A stretch of DNA of 64,000 nt from Endomychus coccineus (lineage: Eukaryota; Arthropoda; Insecta; Coleoptera; Endomychidae): assembly GCA_958510875.1 (NCBI GenBank), contig OY294067.1:151044962-151108961 (forward strand), given 5' to 3'. A program made the translations under genes and the position numbers. Below, one piece after another: positions 32,700 through 43,647 of this stretch (position 1 is the first letter of the stretch; every line of letters starts with the position of its first letter). Under the pieces are notes generated by a model. It was not told the DNA's origin and did not search any database. It saw only the letters and a list, made by a program, of their open reading frames with translations.

Positions 32700-34238
32700 G
32701 ACAAATTATTTTACAGAAATAAATTCAAATAATTACAAATATTTGGTGTATTTAAACGCCTAAAAGTTTGCACAATCCAGAAAAATAAGACTCAACTAAT
32801 AATTTTTCAAATTCATAAATTCTGCTTAAATATACACTTCCGACGCAGATCATCTCTATACTGTCGGTAATGTGTATTATGTGTTTCAAGTTATCTGATC
32901 TTATAGGATGACATGTATAAGAAAAATGATGTCCAACATTAGACTTTCCAAATCGCCTACTTCTGAAATGGCTCATTTTTAATCTTTAGATCGAGTTGCC
33001 AATGCGTTTTTTAATACATATATTATATTTCATTAACTCCTGAATTGTCTTCCACGACAACCTTCGACTGGTGTTTATATTCGTGTGAGCTAAGGATAGC
33101 CCATGTGAACGAACAATAACACGTAATTTTCGCGTGTTGGATCGAAAGTTAACAAACTTTGTGTACTTCATCGAGCTAGAAATTAGAGTCGGGGTGGATT
33201 CGCGTATAACAATCGTAGCTTATGCTTTACCAAACGTTAAAATTGTCGAATATATCAGGATCATAACCAATGTAACTTGCAATAGACTTGATATATTTCA
33301 ACTCAACTTTGAATTGTACCTACTCTTCGAAAACGGAGAAGTAAGTACTTGTTGTTACATTTATTTTGTATTAATAATTTTTTCTGCAAACGTCAAACTC
33401 TAACTCATTGTTGGGGTTTCTCAAAACCATTGTATCAAAAAATGTAATTTTTTCGGTAACGAATTTAATTGGCTAGAACCAACTGTTCAAGAAATCGTTC
33501 TTAGCATCTTACATTGCATCCAAAACGACATGCATCCTCATGCATAGATCAGCTATGAATGGTAGATTGTTTTTGCATTCACCATGTTCAAAACACTTTG
33601 CATTCACTTGGAAGAAGTTCGGGACCTTACTAAGAACAGTTAATCCACTTCACATCCTTCAATATCATTAGGTTCCTATAATGCCCGTAAATATGTCATG
33701 GTCTCATCGATAGGTACGTTCGAAAACAAAGACATGACATAAATAAAAACATTATTCCACCTTCCTGGAGCTTAACACATTTAACTTCATTTATTCATTG
33801 TGAAGAATTTCTTAACAGTAAAATTTTCTTAACAAATTGGTAAAATATTCAAATTCGCTAGACCATCATTTGGACAATTGACGTTCTAGGTAAGCTAATA
33901 CATAATATAATAAATTCCTAGGCCTACCTACCTCACTTATGGGTCTAGGTAATACATACCGTTTCAGTAAGGTAGGTTTAGATGCACCAAGCCGTAATTG
34001 AAGATTTCATGAATATGATTGGGCATTCCTTTAGTAAGATGTAATTAACTAATAAATAAAAAGTCAGGTATAATAACATAAAAAAAGTCATTCATTCTCA
34101 CAGTAGAGGGCAGTTGGCTGATAATAATGTTCAAAATAATTAACTATTAACAAAGTAAAACACATTTTAGTGTCATTATTATTAGTAGTAGAGAATTATT
34201 ATTTTCTATAATAATAATGATTGATGAAATTTACTTAC
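32700..34238. other. Non-coding intronic stretch
   Basis: AT-rich sequence with no recognisable gene or repeat family. Part of the 5.5 kb intron between the middle and last LRRC20 exons. Confidence 0.45.
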
Positions 34239-34550
34239 CTACAATGTGGTTATCACTAGCGTTCAACTGTTGTAAATTAGGTATTTTGAAAATACAACTT
34301 GGTAGAGAAATAAAGCTATTCTTGGAAATGTCCAGTTTTTTCAGCGATCGAAGATCTGCGAACTCTTCCGGTAATTTGGACATATTATTATGTGCTAGAT
34401 TGAGACTCCTTAACACGTTAAATTTTAGAACAAATTTGGGAGGTATCTTGGCAATAACGTTCTCGCTAAGATCACAGGATTTCAGTTCGGTATGTCTCAT
34501 TAGATGGTAAACGGCGTCAGGTACTTGCATTAATTCGCATTTGGACAAAT
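34239..34550 (-). CDS. LRRC20: LRRC20-type protein, middle exon (leucine-rich repeats)
   Basis: Encodes four leucine-rich repeats: LSKCELMQVPDAVYHL, TELKSCDLSENVIAKIP, LRSLNLAHNNMSKLPEE and LKKLDISKNSFISLP, then LQQLNASDNHIV. The exon is bounded by TATTTTCAG (acceptor, before 34550) and GTAAGT (donor, after 34239). Both boundaries split a codon after its first base and fit exons 50405-50606 and 28593-28756 in phase. The combined product of about 225 residues has the length, repeat number and ending of LRRC20, a small cytosolic leucine-rich-repeat protein of unclear function, presumably a binding scaffold. The introns (15.9 and 5.5 kb) are filled with transposons. The exon itself shows no damage and appears to be under constraint. 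Confidence 0.85.
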
Positions 34551-34796
34551 CTGAAAATAAAGGAAAATCATAATACGGCTAGTTTTAAAATTTACTGTAT
34601 TCAAAAGTAACCATCATACAAGGTGTGAAATGCGCCCGAAGGTTACAATTGTTATTCTCATAGCTACAGAATAATGTTTCAGGGCTTTACTTCAGAATTT
34701 AAATCACAATTCAGTCTGTCTGATTATCATGTTCTAGTTCAACCTACATATATATCACGTTTTAAGGTTAATTTTTAGGTTTCGGTGTGTAGGTTG

Positions 34797-34799
<3 letters not shown>

Positions 34800-34893
<94 letters not shown>

Positions 34894-34898
34894 TATGT
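34800..34898. repeat. TA dinucleotide microsatellite
   Basis: About 48 TA units with one TATG interruption. A second TA tract (35174-35235) lies on the other side of the hairpin at 34928-35172, so the hairpin is framed by TA tracts. Confidence 0.95.
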
Positions 34899-34927
34899 TT
34901 TTTCTTAGGTTCTCGCGGACGTAATGT

Positions 34928-35168
34928 GTAGAACTGGATTCTCGGGTATTGATCCGCGTTGTGTGGTTTCGGTCCTCAAAAGGACCAATTTCACGACGTT
35001 TCGGCAAAGTCGCATTTGCCATCTTCAGGTGATTCGACCGTAGAGTCTGGAAAATCTAGGCGAACGGTTCGCGAAGATGGCAAATACGACTTTGCCGAAA
35101 CGTCGTGAAATTGGTCCTTTTGAGGACCGAAACCACACAACGCGGATCAATACCCGAGAATCCAGTTC

Positions 35169-35172
<4 letters not shown>
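34928..35172. repeat. Long hairpin (Penelope-like terminal repeat) between TA tracts
   Basis: The arms 34928-35025 and 35075-35172 are inverted copies (GTAGAACTGGATTCTCGGGT ... ACCCGAGAATCCAGTTCTAC) covering about 98 bp each, with a roughly 50-base centre. They contain GCCGAAACGTCG, the core of the hammerhead motif described next. I infer remnants of a Penelope-like element terminal repeat in head-to-head form. Confidence 0.75.
34991..35032 (-). ncRNA. Hammerhead ribozyme-like motif 1
   Basis: Read on the minus strand: stem I UCAC, core CUGAAGA (fits CUGANGA), stem II GGCAAA/UUUGCC with loop UGCGAC, core GAAA, then CGUC (cleavage after GUC) and stem I GUGA, which pairs perfectly with UCAC. 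Stem III is only A-C/G-U, as in Penelope-like hammerheads that probably act as dimers through the self-complementary ACGU. The plus-strand arm has lost the CUGA part. Activity is not shown by sequence alone. Confidence 0.65.

Positions 35173-35173
<1 letters not shown>

Positions 35174-35235
<62 letters not shown>
35174..35235. repeat. TA dinucleotide microsatellite
   Basis: A run of TA units on the far side of the hairpin. Confidence 0.95.
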
Positions 35236-35239
<4 letters not shown>

Positions 35240-35309
35240 GTAAGGGTAGTCGTTGCTGACTAGTGAGGAATAAAACTAATAAATAGTAGGATTGCGTAGC
35301 AAGTAAAAG

Positions 35310-35595
35310 AGAACTGTGCTTTGGCTGAACATGTTAATAATTTTGACCATCGTATGAATTTTGAATCAGTGAAGGTTTTAGCTAGTGAGACCCTCTCAAA
35401 TAAAAGATGCTTTTTAGAAATGGCACACATTTTTGAAGAAAAGAATTGCATAAATAAAAAAACAGACATCAACCATTTGAGTGAAATTTATTCTTATTTA
35501 TTGACCTTAGACATACATTTATTAAATAATAACGTTGACAGGAATAATAGAATATCCAATCAAAGCATAGATGATGACATCCTCCTTAATTAATT
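35310..35595 (+). pseudogene. Penelope-like element C-terminal (GIY-YIG region) fragment
   Basis: The frame reads ALAEHVNNFDHRMNF, then KVLASETLSNKRCFLEMAHI and INHLSEIYSYLL. The order AL-x-x-H, H, then KR-x-x-x-E matches the end of the GIY-YIG endonuclease of Penelope-like retroelements. The catalytic GIY-YIG start and the reverse transcriptase are absent. It is followed 300 bp later by hammerhead-like motif 3, which fits the terminal repeat of such an element. It lies in the LRRC20 intron. Confidence 0.55.
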
Positions 35596-35901
35596 GCATT
35601 GTACTTGATGCATTGTTTCAGTGTGACGTATCAATTCTATGGTTTGTCTATATTCTGTTGTCACTTCTAATACCGCGTGCTTGTTGTAATATCTGTCGTA
35701 ATTGGAATATAATAATCTTATAAAGTATACTAATCTTCAATTCAAATGAATCAAAAATATAATTTATTACTCATCATCATCATCGCTGTGAACGTTTTCC
35801 ATCAGAATGTTAACATCTCTGTAATCAACCTCATCAAAGTTGTAAGTCATATATGTTATTTTATAACAATTTTATCTTTGTAACTGTTAATTATTGTAGT
35901 T

Positions 35902-35939
35902 TCCCTGAAGATGGAAATAAAAATTTCCGAAAGCTAGGA
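35902..35939 (+). ncRNA. Hammerhead ribozyme-like motif 3
   Basis: UCC, core CUGAAGA, stem II GGAAA/UUUCC with loop UAAAAA, core GAAA, GCUA (cleavage position after CUA, an allowed NUH), then GGA pairing with UCC. Stem III is the two-pair AG/CU, again self-complementary. Located after the Penelope-like endonuclease fragment. Stem I is only 3 bp, so this is weaker than motifs 1 and 2. Confidence 0.5.
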
Positions 35940-35974
35940 CTCGTGGATATTACTCTGAACCACCGAACGACCGG

Positions 35975-36202
35975 AGGCATCGGATGACCCATTTATTTTA
36001 CATGAATGATTTGAAACTGTTTGCTTCTGAGGAGAAATACCTCCATCAAGCTTTCAATGTGGTTCAGGAATATACACGAGCCGTAGGCATGGACTTGGGA
36101 TTGGACATATGCGCAGTGTTACATTTGAGGAGTCTTGAAAGAGGAGGAAAAATGGACAAAATATCAAGATCTCCTGTTCGAACTTCGCGCTGGTGGTACT
36201 GA
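35975..36202 (+). pseudogene. LINE reverse-transcriptase fragment with altered catalytic box
   Basis: Encodes THLFYMNDLKLFASEEKYLH, then VVQEYTRAVGMDLGLDICAV and LHLRSLERG. In insect LINEs this region normally reads YMDD; here it is YMND, so the first catalytic Asp is lost. The fragment is about 75 codons, flanked by non-coding DNA. Confidence 0.8.
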
Positions 36203-36309
36203 TCATCGGTGTTTTGGGGGGAATTCGGTCTTCGCTGTGTTCGAACTTGTAGATCATTCCGGTCTGTAAGACCACGGCGCAGATCTTGATAGACCGGATG
36301 CAAAAGGCA

Positions 36310-39117
36310 GTCATTCTGGATTTAATTTAAATACTTAGGGCACACGAATTAGGAACCTGAAGGTAGCTTCGGTTAACCGCCTTTAAGGTTTTCTGACGCG
36401 ATTGCTGCGATGTGGTCGGAGCGCGCAGCGGCATTGACCGGGTGTCAAAAAAGTATATATATATATAAATGTAGTGTTAGTGATATTAATCAAAGTAATC
36501 GTATTTTCAGTTGTTTAATTGATTGATTATAAAATCTATTTGTAACGTTTTATTTCATTCATAAGAATCTTGTCTGAACACAGAATTATGAGTAATTATT
36601 CGATAGCCTTCAATTATAACAACCTCATGAATTTCATCTGTCTGAAATTGCAACGAATTCTTCCGGTCACTCTCACAACCACCGACGGAAGTTATGAATA
36701 ACTTCAATTAATCCGGAATGCATTAATAAATTTGACTATGTGAAAGGTGAATTCACCTCACTTATATCATCAGGTTTGTATGTAATTTCAAGTCATGTTG
36801 AAATTTTGAATGTCTTAACAGATTCGTTTCACTATATTAACGGAATGTCTAATTCCATTACTTGAATGAACATATGAATAGGTACATAACACGATATAAT
36901 CCGTCTATGGGTAATATATTCTCAATAGCCAAACCAATACTTTACTTTCAGCAATAATCATCACATTCGCGATCATTTTGACTCATGAAAATCTCAACTT
37001 CACACTTTTTATGTATTCAGGTTCCAACTGTAAAATGTGAAGAATATTAGTTTCATAACTACAACTCACAAAATTTTCCCTTTTTTTACCAGCCTGCATA
37101 TAATTTTTACAAAATATTCCACCTAAGAACTCAATTATTATGCAATTATTTGAATAGACATTTTTCCGTAATAACTGTTATACTATATAACTTTTTTATA
37201 CAAAAATGTTGCTTGTTCGTCCGATAATTTGAAGACATCTGAAAAGATTAAAAAGAATAATTAGGTACTATCAATTTGAAAATTTCAAAAGTCGTTTCAA
37301 TCTGAAGTTACCCCTGGAATTTAGTATTTTATCGTAAAAAATCTCTAGAATATTACCCGATCGTTCGTAGATTTCTGTGATTCTTTCAGTTTCGGAGCAA
37401 GTTCATATAATTTCAAATCGCTGTAGAGAATAAAGATATTATCTATCATAGTCATTTTTGTACAATCTGATGGAAATATTATTTTACAACTTACTCGAAT
37501 ATTACGAAAACTCGGAGTTTACTTGGTGTAAATTCATTTCAAAAAAAATATGTAAATATTTTTGTCATTCAATATCCGTCGAAGTGTTATGTAAGGAGGT
37601 CAAGGTGGTTGCTTAAAAATTTTTCAGTTTCCAAATTAGGACAGATTAGTAGAATCTATGTGAATTAAGTCATCCATTTATATGGAATAAAAGTATTCTT
37701 CAAAATGAATTATTATTCAGAAAATTCCAACAGGAAGATATTTTCCAATTTAAAACGTATGTAATGCTTATTCGAATATGTGGACTACATCTGAGGAAAA
37801 CCTGTAATGTTCGAAGAACATTGTGTGAGCCAGCGGTGGAATGTTGGGAGAGGAGATGGGCATTCGAAGTTTTCCTGAAGGTTTGGAGGTTATAGGCATA
37901 GGAAAAGACCTCACTAGGCGAAGAGTTTCACAACTTCGTCGTTCGATAGGAAAATGAAGTCTGGTAGGAAGAAGTTCGGCAGGTCTCGAGCTTGACAATG
38001 AAGGGGTGACCAGCTTGAGCTCATCTAGTTCGCCTATCTGGAATCTCTCGTGGTGGAACTGACGAGGTTTCTGATGAACACCGACCCATGAAATATCTAC
38101 AGAAAAGGGAGTGATCGTCCACTTGTCTACGATGTTGAGGTCAATGAATTAGTTAGTAAGTGTGACATCATCAATCATACCAAGAGTTTCAGTGTATGTT
38201 TGTCAGTATAAAGTGAATGGTGGAAATAACAGGCAGAATATAGGCAGGTATAATTTATTATTTTTTTGTTAGATTATTTTTTTCAAAACATGGATTTTAT
38301 ATCACATTTGCCCCATGGTTCGGAGCAAATGTAATAATGAACTATATTTTGTTATCCAAAACCATTACATGATTTGTTGAGGTGAATGTATGAAGTACTG
38401 GTCATTTCCCTATCTACATATCAAAATAACTCAAAAATTACGAAAGTTATAAACTTAAAAGTAATTTTTCTTCTAAAAACACGACATAGTATTAGAAAAT
38501 GAAGAAAACAGCGAACTGGAAAATCAAGTAATCCACTTCGGAGTGGTTGGTTGAGGTAAAACTGTCATAATATCGTTTCGTCTACGTGCAGTGTATTCGA
38601 TTTTTGTCCGAAAAGATTAATTTTTTGCATGGCTTTGTAAATTTAACGAACCACCCTCATCGTTTTATTTCTGAATAACATTTTTGTAGAATATTTTACA
38701 AAGACCCAACATCCCGAGGCGACAATATTATTCCTACCACGTTATTTCCATCAAAATTATTCTCTAACACTTCAGTCATACACTCCTCAGAATTACCGAC
38801 TCAATAAATATTGTGATCGTCATGGCTGCTGCTCCTACTGCTAGAAGATAATAGACCTTTTCTTTTAGGCTTCTCTTAACTGATTTTAGTTATTTTTTCA
38901 GCATTTTCATAGCTTGTGAAGATGTTTCAATTCCTGATTATGGACATATTTATGTTTTCCTTTGTGGCTTTGATGTTTGTTTGACTGGACAATAAAAGTT
39001 CATCAATTGACACACTGATGTTAGTACAACAATTGCATGAGGGTTCGGCTACTTCTCTTTGCTCTTTAGCTTTTTTGAAGTATTGTTAGTTTCCTTCCAT
39101 TTTTCATAATATCTATA
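36310..39117. other. Non-coding intronic stretch
   Basis: No gene recognised. 37790-38160 is more GC-rich than its surroundings and may be an old element, but no frame matches a family. Confidence 0.4.
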
Positions 39118-40025
39118 CAGGGTGAGTCAGTTGTTTGTAGACAAACTGCAACAGGAGATAGAACAAATGTTTTTAAGGAGAAAAGTTCTCATAAACATAT
39201 GTCGTAGAAGGCTTCGTTTTCGAGATACAGGGTGTTGAAATTGAAAACAAAATTTCGTTTTTTGCGAATATCTCCGGAACCGTTTATTGTACAAAAGACA
39301 GCTTTTGTAAGCATTTTCTGTCCATAGTAAGCTATGTTCTGGGTGGTGAAAAATTTTTTTTTAGTCTTAATTGGTGAAGATTTTGAAGGGGTAGTGGGTG
39401 TTTTTCTCCCTAACTTCTACGCCACTGAAAAAAGTACGGTTTTGAGACAACCATTTGAACCGCCAATGTTTTCTATACAAAAAAGGTCCTCCTGGTCATA
39501 AGCTCTTAAGTTGACCGTTTTCGAGAAAAATCAACTTTTATGTTGAAAAACATGGTTAATCCTTTGGTTTTGTTACTTGTTCTAACGTGAATAAATTTCG
39601 TTTAATTAGTAAGAATTGACCATGTTTTCCAACATAAAAGTTGATTTTTCTCGAAAACGATCAACTTAAGAGCTTATGACCAAGAGTATCTTTTTTGTTT
39701 AGAAAACATTGGCGGTTCAAACGGTTGTCTCAAAACCGTACTTTTTCCAGTGGCGTAGAAGTTGAAGAAAAAAACACTCACTATCCCTTCAAAATCTTCA
39801 CCAATTAAGACTAAAAATTTTTTTTTTATCGCACAGAACATAGCTTACTATGAGTAGAAAATGCTTACGAAAGCTGTTTTTTGTACGATAAACGGTTCCG
39901 GAGATATTCGCAAAAAACGAATTTTTTTTTCAATTTTAACACCCTGTATGTCGAGAACGAAGCCTTCTACGACATATGTTTATAGGAACTTTCTTCTTAA
40001 AAACACTTGTTCTATCTCCTGTTTT
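39118..40025. mobile_element. Foldback element with CAGGGTG end
   Basis: The left arm 39119-39550 (CAGGGTGAGTCAGTTG, GCAACAGGAGATAGAACAAA, GATACAGGGTGTTGAAA, TCCGGAACCGTTTATTGTAC) is inverted at about 39610-40022, with the same blocks in reverse order. The centre includes TTGATTTTTCTCGAAAACG and its complement. It carries no protein and adjoins the Tc1-like copies. Confidence 0.8.
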
Positions 40026-40245
40026 TGTTTGGTTTTTTGTTGTTTTTTTTTGGATAAACATGTGATAATCGGACGAAATTTAGGGGTTTTTCATCACGCT
40101 GAATTCGAATATGATCCTAGTTTTTTGATTACTGATAGGAGGCGCCACATACAGGGTTCCATCTCCTTTGAATCGGTCCTAACTTTTTTACCTCACACTG
40201 TATGTCAATATCAACTAGAAAAATTTGTTTTCTCATCTCTTATGC

Positions 40246-41376
40246 TTAAGAAAGGTATACCTTGTCTAAGTCGCTAGAAGCAATGGTTTCCGGTAAAAAT
40301 GCATCTAAAGCCGTTGTTAATGATTGACGGCATCTTTGAAATATTCCTGGGTTATTACGGAATCTATCTCCCGATTCCATAATTCTTAGCCATAATTGTT
40401 CTTCATTATGTATTTCCACAGCATAAACATAATTTTCCATAAATCCCCAAAATGAAATATCTAGGGGATTAAGGTCGGGACTACGAGCTGGCCAGGGTAC
40501 AGGCCCCCCTCGACCAATCCATCTATTCCCAAATCTCCTGTCCAGATATTCCCTTGCCACTTGAGAAAAGTGAGCTGGCGCCCCATCATGCATGTAATAC
40601 ATTCTTCCAATAATGGCCAATGGGACATCCTCTAATAATGTGTTTAAATCGTTCTCCAAGAAATTTCGATACAGTGCACCTGTCAATCGATTGGGCAATC
40701 GAAATGGGCCAATTAAGTAATTGTCCACTATACCTGCCCACACATTAATAGAAAACCCATATTGGTGACTTCGAATTATGGTTTGATGAGGATTTTCATC
40801 ACTTCAATGGTGCATGTTATGTAGGTTCAGAATACCATCACGGCCAAAACCAGCTTCGTCGGTAAACAATATTGATGAAATACTATTTTGTCTTCGATTT
40901 TCGACCATTCGCAAAATTGTTCACGAGGAAAAAAGTCATGTTCCAATAGTGAATGGATTTTTTGGAAATGATATGGGCGAAGAAGTTGTTCATTAAAAAT
41001 TTGTCTCACTGATTCACGGTTAACGTTTCGTACCGCTGAACTTGTTTTCCTGGTGCTTGTTCTCGGACTATTTTCCACCATTCGTAAAAAAGTCTCTTCG
41101 TTTCGCAGAGTGCGACGACTTCTGGAAACCCCACTATTTAGCTTTTGGTTTTTTAAAACAGCCATCTTCTCCCAAACACCTATGCATGCCAATAAATGTT
41201 TTAGCATTAGGAATCTGCCGTAATGGATATCTTTCTCGATAGATACGTTGAGCTTCGAAAGAATTTGATCTAGCTTCGCCGTAACACATAATCATGTCCC
41301 TGTATTCTTCAAAAGTGTAGTGAACCATTTTTGAAAGCAATTTTGAAAAATCAATGAAAAACTTATGCAACAACAC
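40246..41376 (-). pseudogene. Tc1-like transposase with DUF4817 N-terminus, frameshifted
   Basis: Read on the minus strand in order: MVHYTFEEYRDMIMCYGEA with a RIYRERYPLRQIP segment (DUF4817 helix-turn-helix type), a middle with RRTLRNEETFLRMVE and NRESVRQIF, then a DDE part with MYYMHDGAPAHFS (second Asp) and PARSPDLNPLDISFWGFM (Glu region replaced by Asp, so DDxD type). The C-terminus ends DAFLPETIASSDLD. At least two frame changes (near 41150-41200 and 40750-40830) break it. A cut-and-paste transposase no longer functional here. Confidence 0.88.
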
Positions 41377-41429
41377 AAAATACCTCTATCAATTATTACA
41401 TCAGTTTGGCAAGTGTCATAGATTTCATT

Positions 41430-41917
41430 TGGTTTTTTCGTCGCACTCTGCGAAACGGAGGAACTGTTTTACGAATGGTAGAATGCATTGAAGTACAAGG
41501 ACAACAATTTGAACGTCTTTTAAAAACTTAGTGTTTTGTTTTGATTGATCATTATTTTTCATATTAAAATTTAATTATTGAAGTATTATAACATTGTATT
41601 TGCAAATAAGTTACTTCTGCACTTTTGAATAATTTTCGTGCATTGTCGGCTTTAGATGCATTTTTACCGGAAACCATTGCTTCTAGCGACTTAGACTAGG
41701 TATACCTTTCTTAAGCATAAAAAATGGGAAAACAAATTTTTCTAGTTGATATTGACATACAGTATGAGGCAAAAAAGTTAGGACCGATTCAAAGGAGATG
41801 AAACTCTGTATGTGGCGCCTCCTATCAGTAATCGAAAAACTAAGATCATATTTGAATTCAGCGTGATAAAAAACCCCTGTATACTAGATTTCGTCCGATG
41901 ATCATATGTTTATCCAA
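41430..41917 (+). pseudogene. Second, plus-strand Tc1-like transposase remnant
   Basis: 41433-41480 encodes SRRTLRNGGTVLRMVE, a diverged copy of the middle of the minus-strand transposase. It joins directly to CIEVQGQQFERLLKT, a typical Tc1 C-terminal motif not found in the minus copy. 41641-41715 repeats the DAFLPETIASSDLD end. So this copy has a large internal deletion and possibly a chimeric end. Confidence 0.65.
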
Positions 41918-42065
41918 AAATATTAAAAAAAAACCAAACAAAAAATTAAAATTCAACACCCTATATCTTTTGAACGAAGGCGTTGAGGACCTACGTTCAT
42001 ACGAATTCTTTTTCTTATTTTAGTGTCATCTATCGCCTGACACTATGCACGGTACTTTTTTCACC

Positions 42066-42160
<95 letters not shown>
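42066..42160. repeat. TA dinucleotide microsatellite
   Basis: About 45 TA units directly after a CACCCTGTA element end, which fits slippage at a TA target. Confidence 0.95.
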
Positions 42161-42599
42161 GGTAATTTCTAAAAACCAAACACTTTTTCTTCAGTAACGA
42201 TAAAACTGAACTCTTTCATCAAAATGTGAAAGTCAAACTTTTCAAGTGAAACTAAAAACCTAAAACAAACATCACTGGAGCAATTTTCCATACCTATATG
42301 CAATAAATAAATGTTGCTTTCCTCATTGACTCAATCGTCTTAATTTATATATTTATTTATCTATTCTTCAGAGGAGCATGTTTTTGTGGTGCGGTAAGAA
42401 TTTCATCTACTGTAATATGAGTATTATATACCTGCTTACAGAACGAGTCCTAATAATTTTTCTCACCCTCTCAATAACGGTCTCCTCTCTGTACCGGTCA
42501 CTTTTACATTTGTACAAAAAATTTGAATTTTTGTGGCCGCTATTTAGTGATTTTATATCGAACCGCTCGGCTTGTCAACCAGTCTGACTTTCGGCTACC
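42161..42599. other. Non-coding intronic stretch
   Basis: No recognisable gene or repeat. Confidence 0.4.
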
Positions 42600-42835
42600 T
42601 AAGATCGGGCTTGAATCTGAGACCTAGGGATTTACCGCAGCTTGCCAAGAGGGCGTAATCAACACCTTGGTCTGTTGCCATAACGTGAGGGTTGTGCAAG
42701 TTCCTGATGTCATTTGCAGGGCCTGCGAAAAGGCGCCTGAGACCCTTTTCCACCTGCTGTCGGCATGTCTGTCAAAAGCGGCCTCGGCGTCCTCCCATCG
42801 CCGAAATGCGGCCTTACAGGTGCAGTATTATCATC
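42600..42835 (+). pseudogene. LINE C-terminal zinc-motif fragment
   Basis: From 42709 the plus strand encodes VICRACEKAPETLFHLLSAC, the C-x-x-C...H...C motif after the reverse transcriptase of R2/CRE-like LINEs. The block is GC-rich compared with its surroundings. Frames before it are broken. Confidence 0.6.
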
Positions 42836-43410
42836 TAATATAACTATTCAGACTTTAAATGAAGCTGTCCGTTACTCTCTATGATATTCCATTTTTACAG
42901 ATGAAACAAGAAAGTAATTAATCAAAGGTAATGAGGACATTGAACTTGAAGAGCTCTTTTTGTTTATACATTTACAGAAAGATGCCTTAAGTGTCAGTTG
43001 TATTCCAAAAAACTAGATACAGATTGTTTATCTCACCTAAACATTTTGTTTCCTGTGCATTCTCACATTTCTGGATAACTCTTGTAACCGCTGATGCCAT
43101 TTTTGACGTAAAAGTATAACTGCATATAACTAAATTCAATTTCAGAGCCAAGTTTCGTTAGCACAAGTTTAAATTGACTGAGAATAAACTTTTATTTCAT
43201 CTTGGTCAGGCGCTGAATATTCTATTTCTATTTATAAGAACTTATTTTAGAACAAATTGAACCCATCATGTTATGCGACTCTCGAGCTGTGTAGAATGCA
43301 TAACAAAGTACACACTAAGATAACACTGAAGATAAGATGAATTTTCATATCGATATTACGATTACAAACTGATGAGATTTTTTGGATAGTAGACTTCCGC
43401 TGACAGCTAA
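42836..43410. other. Non-coding intronic stretch
   Basis: Nothing recognisable. Confidence 0.4.
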
Positions 43411-43647
43411 TCTTGAAAAATCTTGTCTTCCGGATGGATTCCGCGTCACAATAGCTCGACTTGATGCCGACGTTTCGCCAACCATTACAGGTGGCATCTG
43501 CAGGACAGACTTGAGGCTTGAACTGAAACTGTTCCGTTCAAGCCTCAAGCCTGCCCTGAAGATGCCACCTGTAATGGTTGGCGAAACGTCGGCATCAAGT
43601 TGAGCTATTGTGACGCGGAATCCATACGGAACACAAGATTTTTCAAC
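43411..43647. repeat. Second long hairpin of Penelope-like type
   Basis: The arms 43411-43520 and 43535-43647 are inverted copies (GGATTCCGCGTCACAATAGC and its complement; GATGCCGACGTTTCGCCAAC and its complement), meeting at a short AACTGAAACTGTTCC centre. Same architecture as 34928-35172. Confidence 0.8.
43552..43594 (+). ncRNA. Hammerhead ribozyme-like motif 2
   Basis: Stem I UGCC, core CUGAAGA, an imperfect stem II (GCCACC with GGUUGGC, loop around UGUAAU), core GAAA, CGUC (cleavage after GUC), then GGCA pairing perfectly with UGCC. Stem III again only AC/GU. The minus-strand copy in the other arm reads CUGCAGA instead, so is probably dead. Confidence 0.65.

Larger units (their letters stand above)
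40026..42070. mobile_element. Head-to-head Tc1-like transposase copies
   Basis: The flank 40052-40315 is inverted at 41641-41917 (for example GGAGGCGCCACATACAG.GTT and its complement, and the GCAATGGTTTCCGGTAAAAATG block). The repeated part includes the 3' end of the transposase, so these are two copies facing opposite ways rather than simple terminal repeats. The right margin reaches CACCCTGTA at 42061, the complement of the TACAGGGTG at the left foldback edge (39118). Confidence 0.7.

Noticed and set aside
34768..35022. 84-codon minus frame of Ile/Tyr repeats
   Set aside because: It is the translation of a TA microsatellite plus the hairpin arm.
37768..37998. Pro/Ser-rich minus frame in a GC-rich patch
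   Set aside because: No family match, no splice sites in phase, and stops in the other frames; not enough for a gene call.
39861..40277. 138-codon plus frame
   Set aside because: It lies across the foldback arm and the 3' flank of the Tc1-like copy; its open state is incidental.
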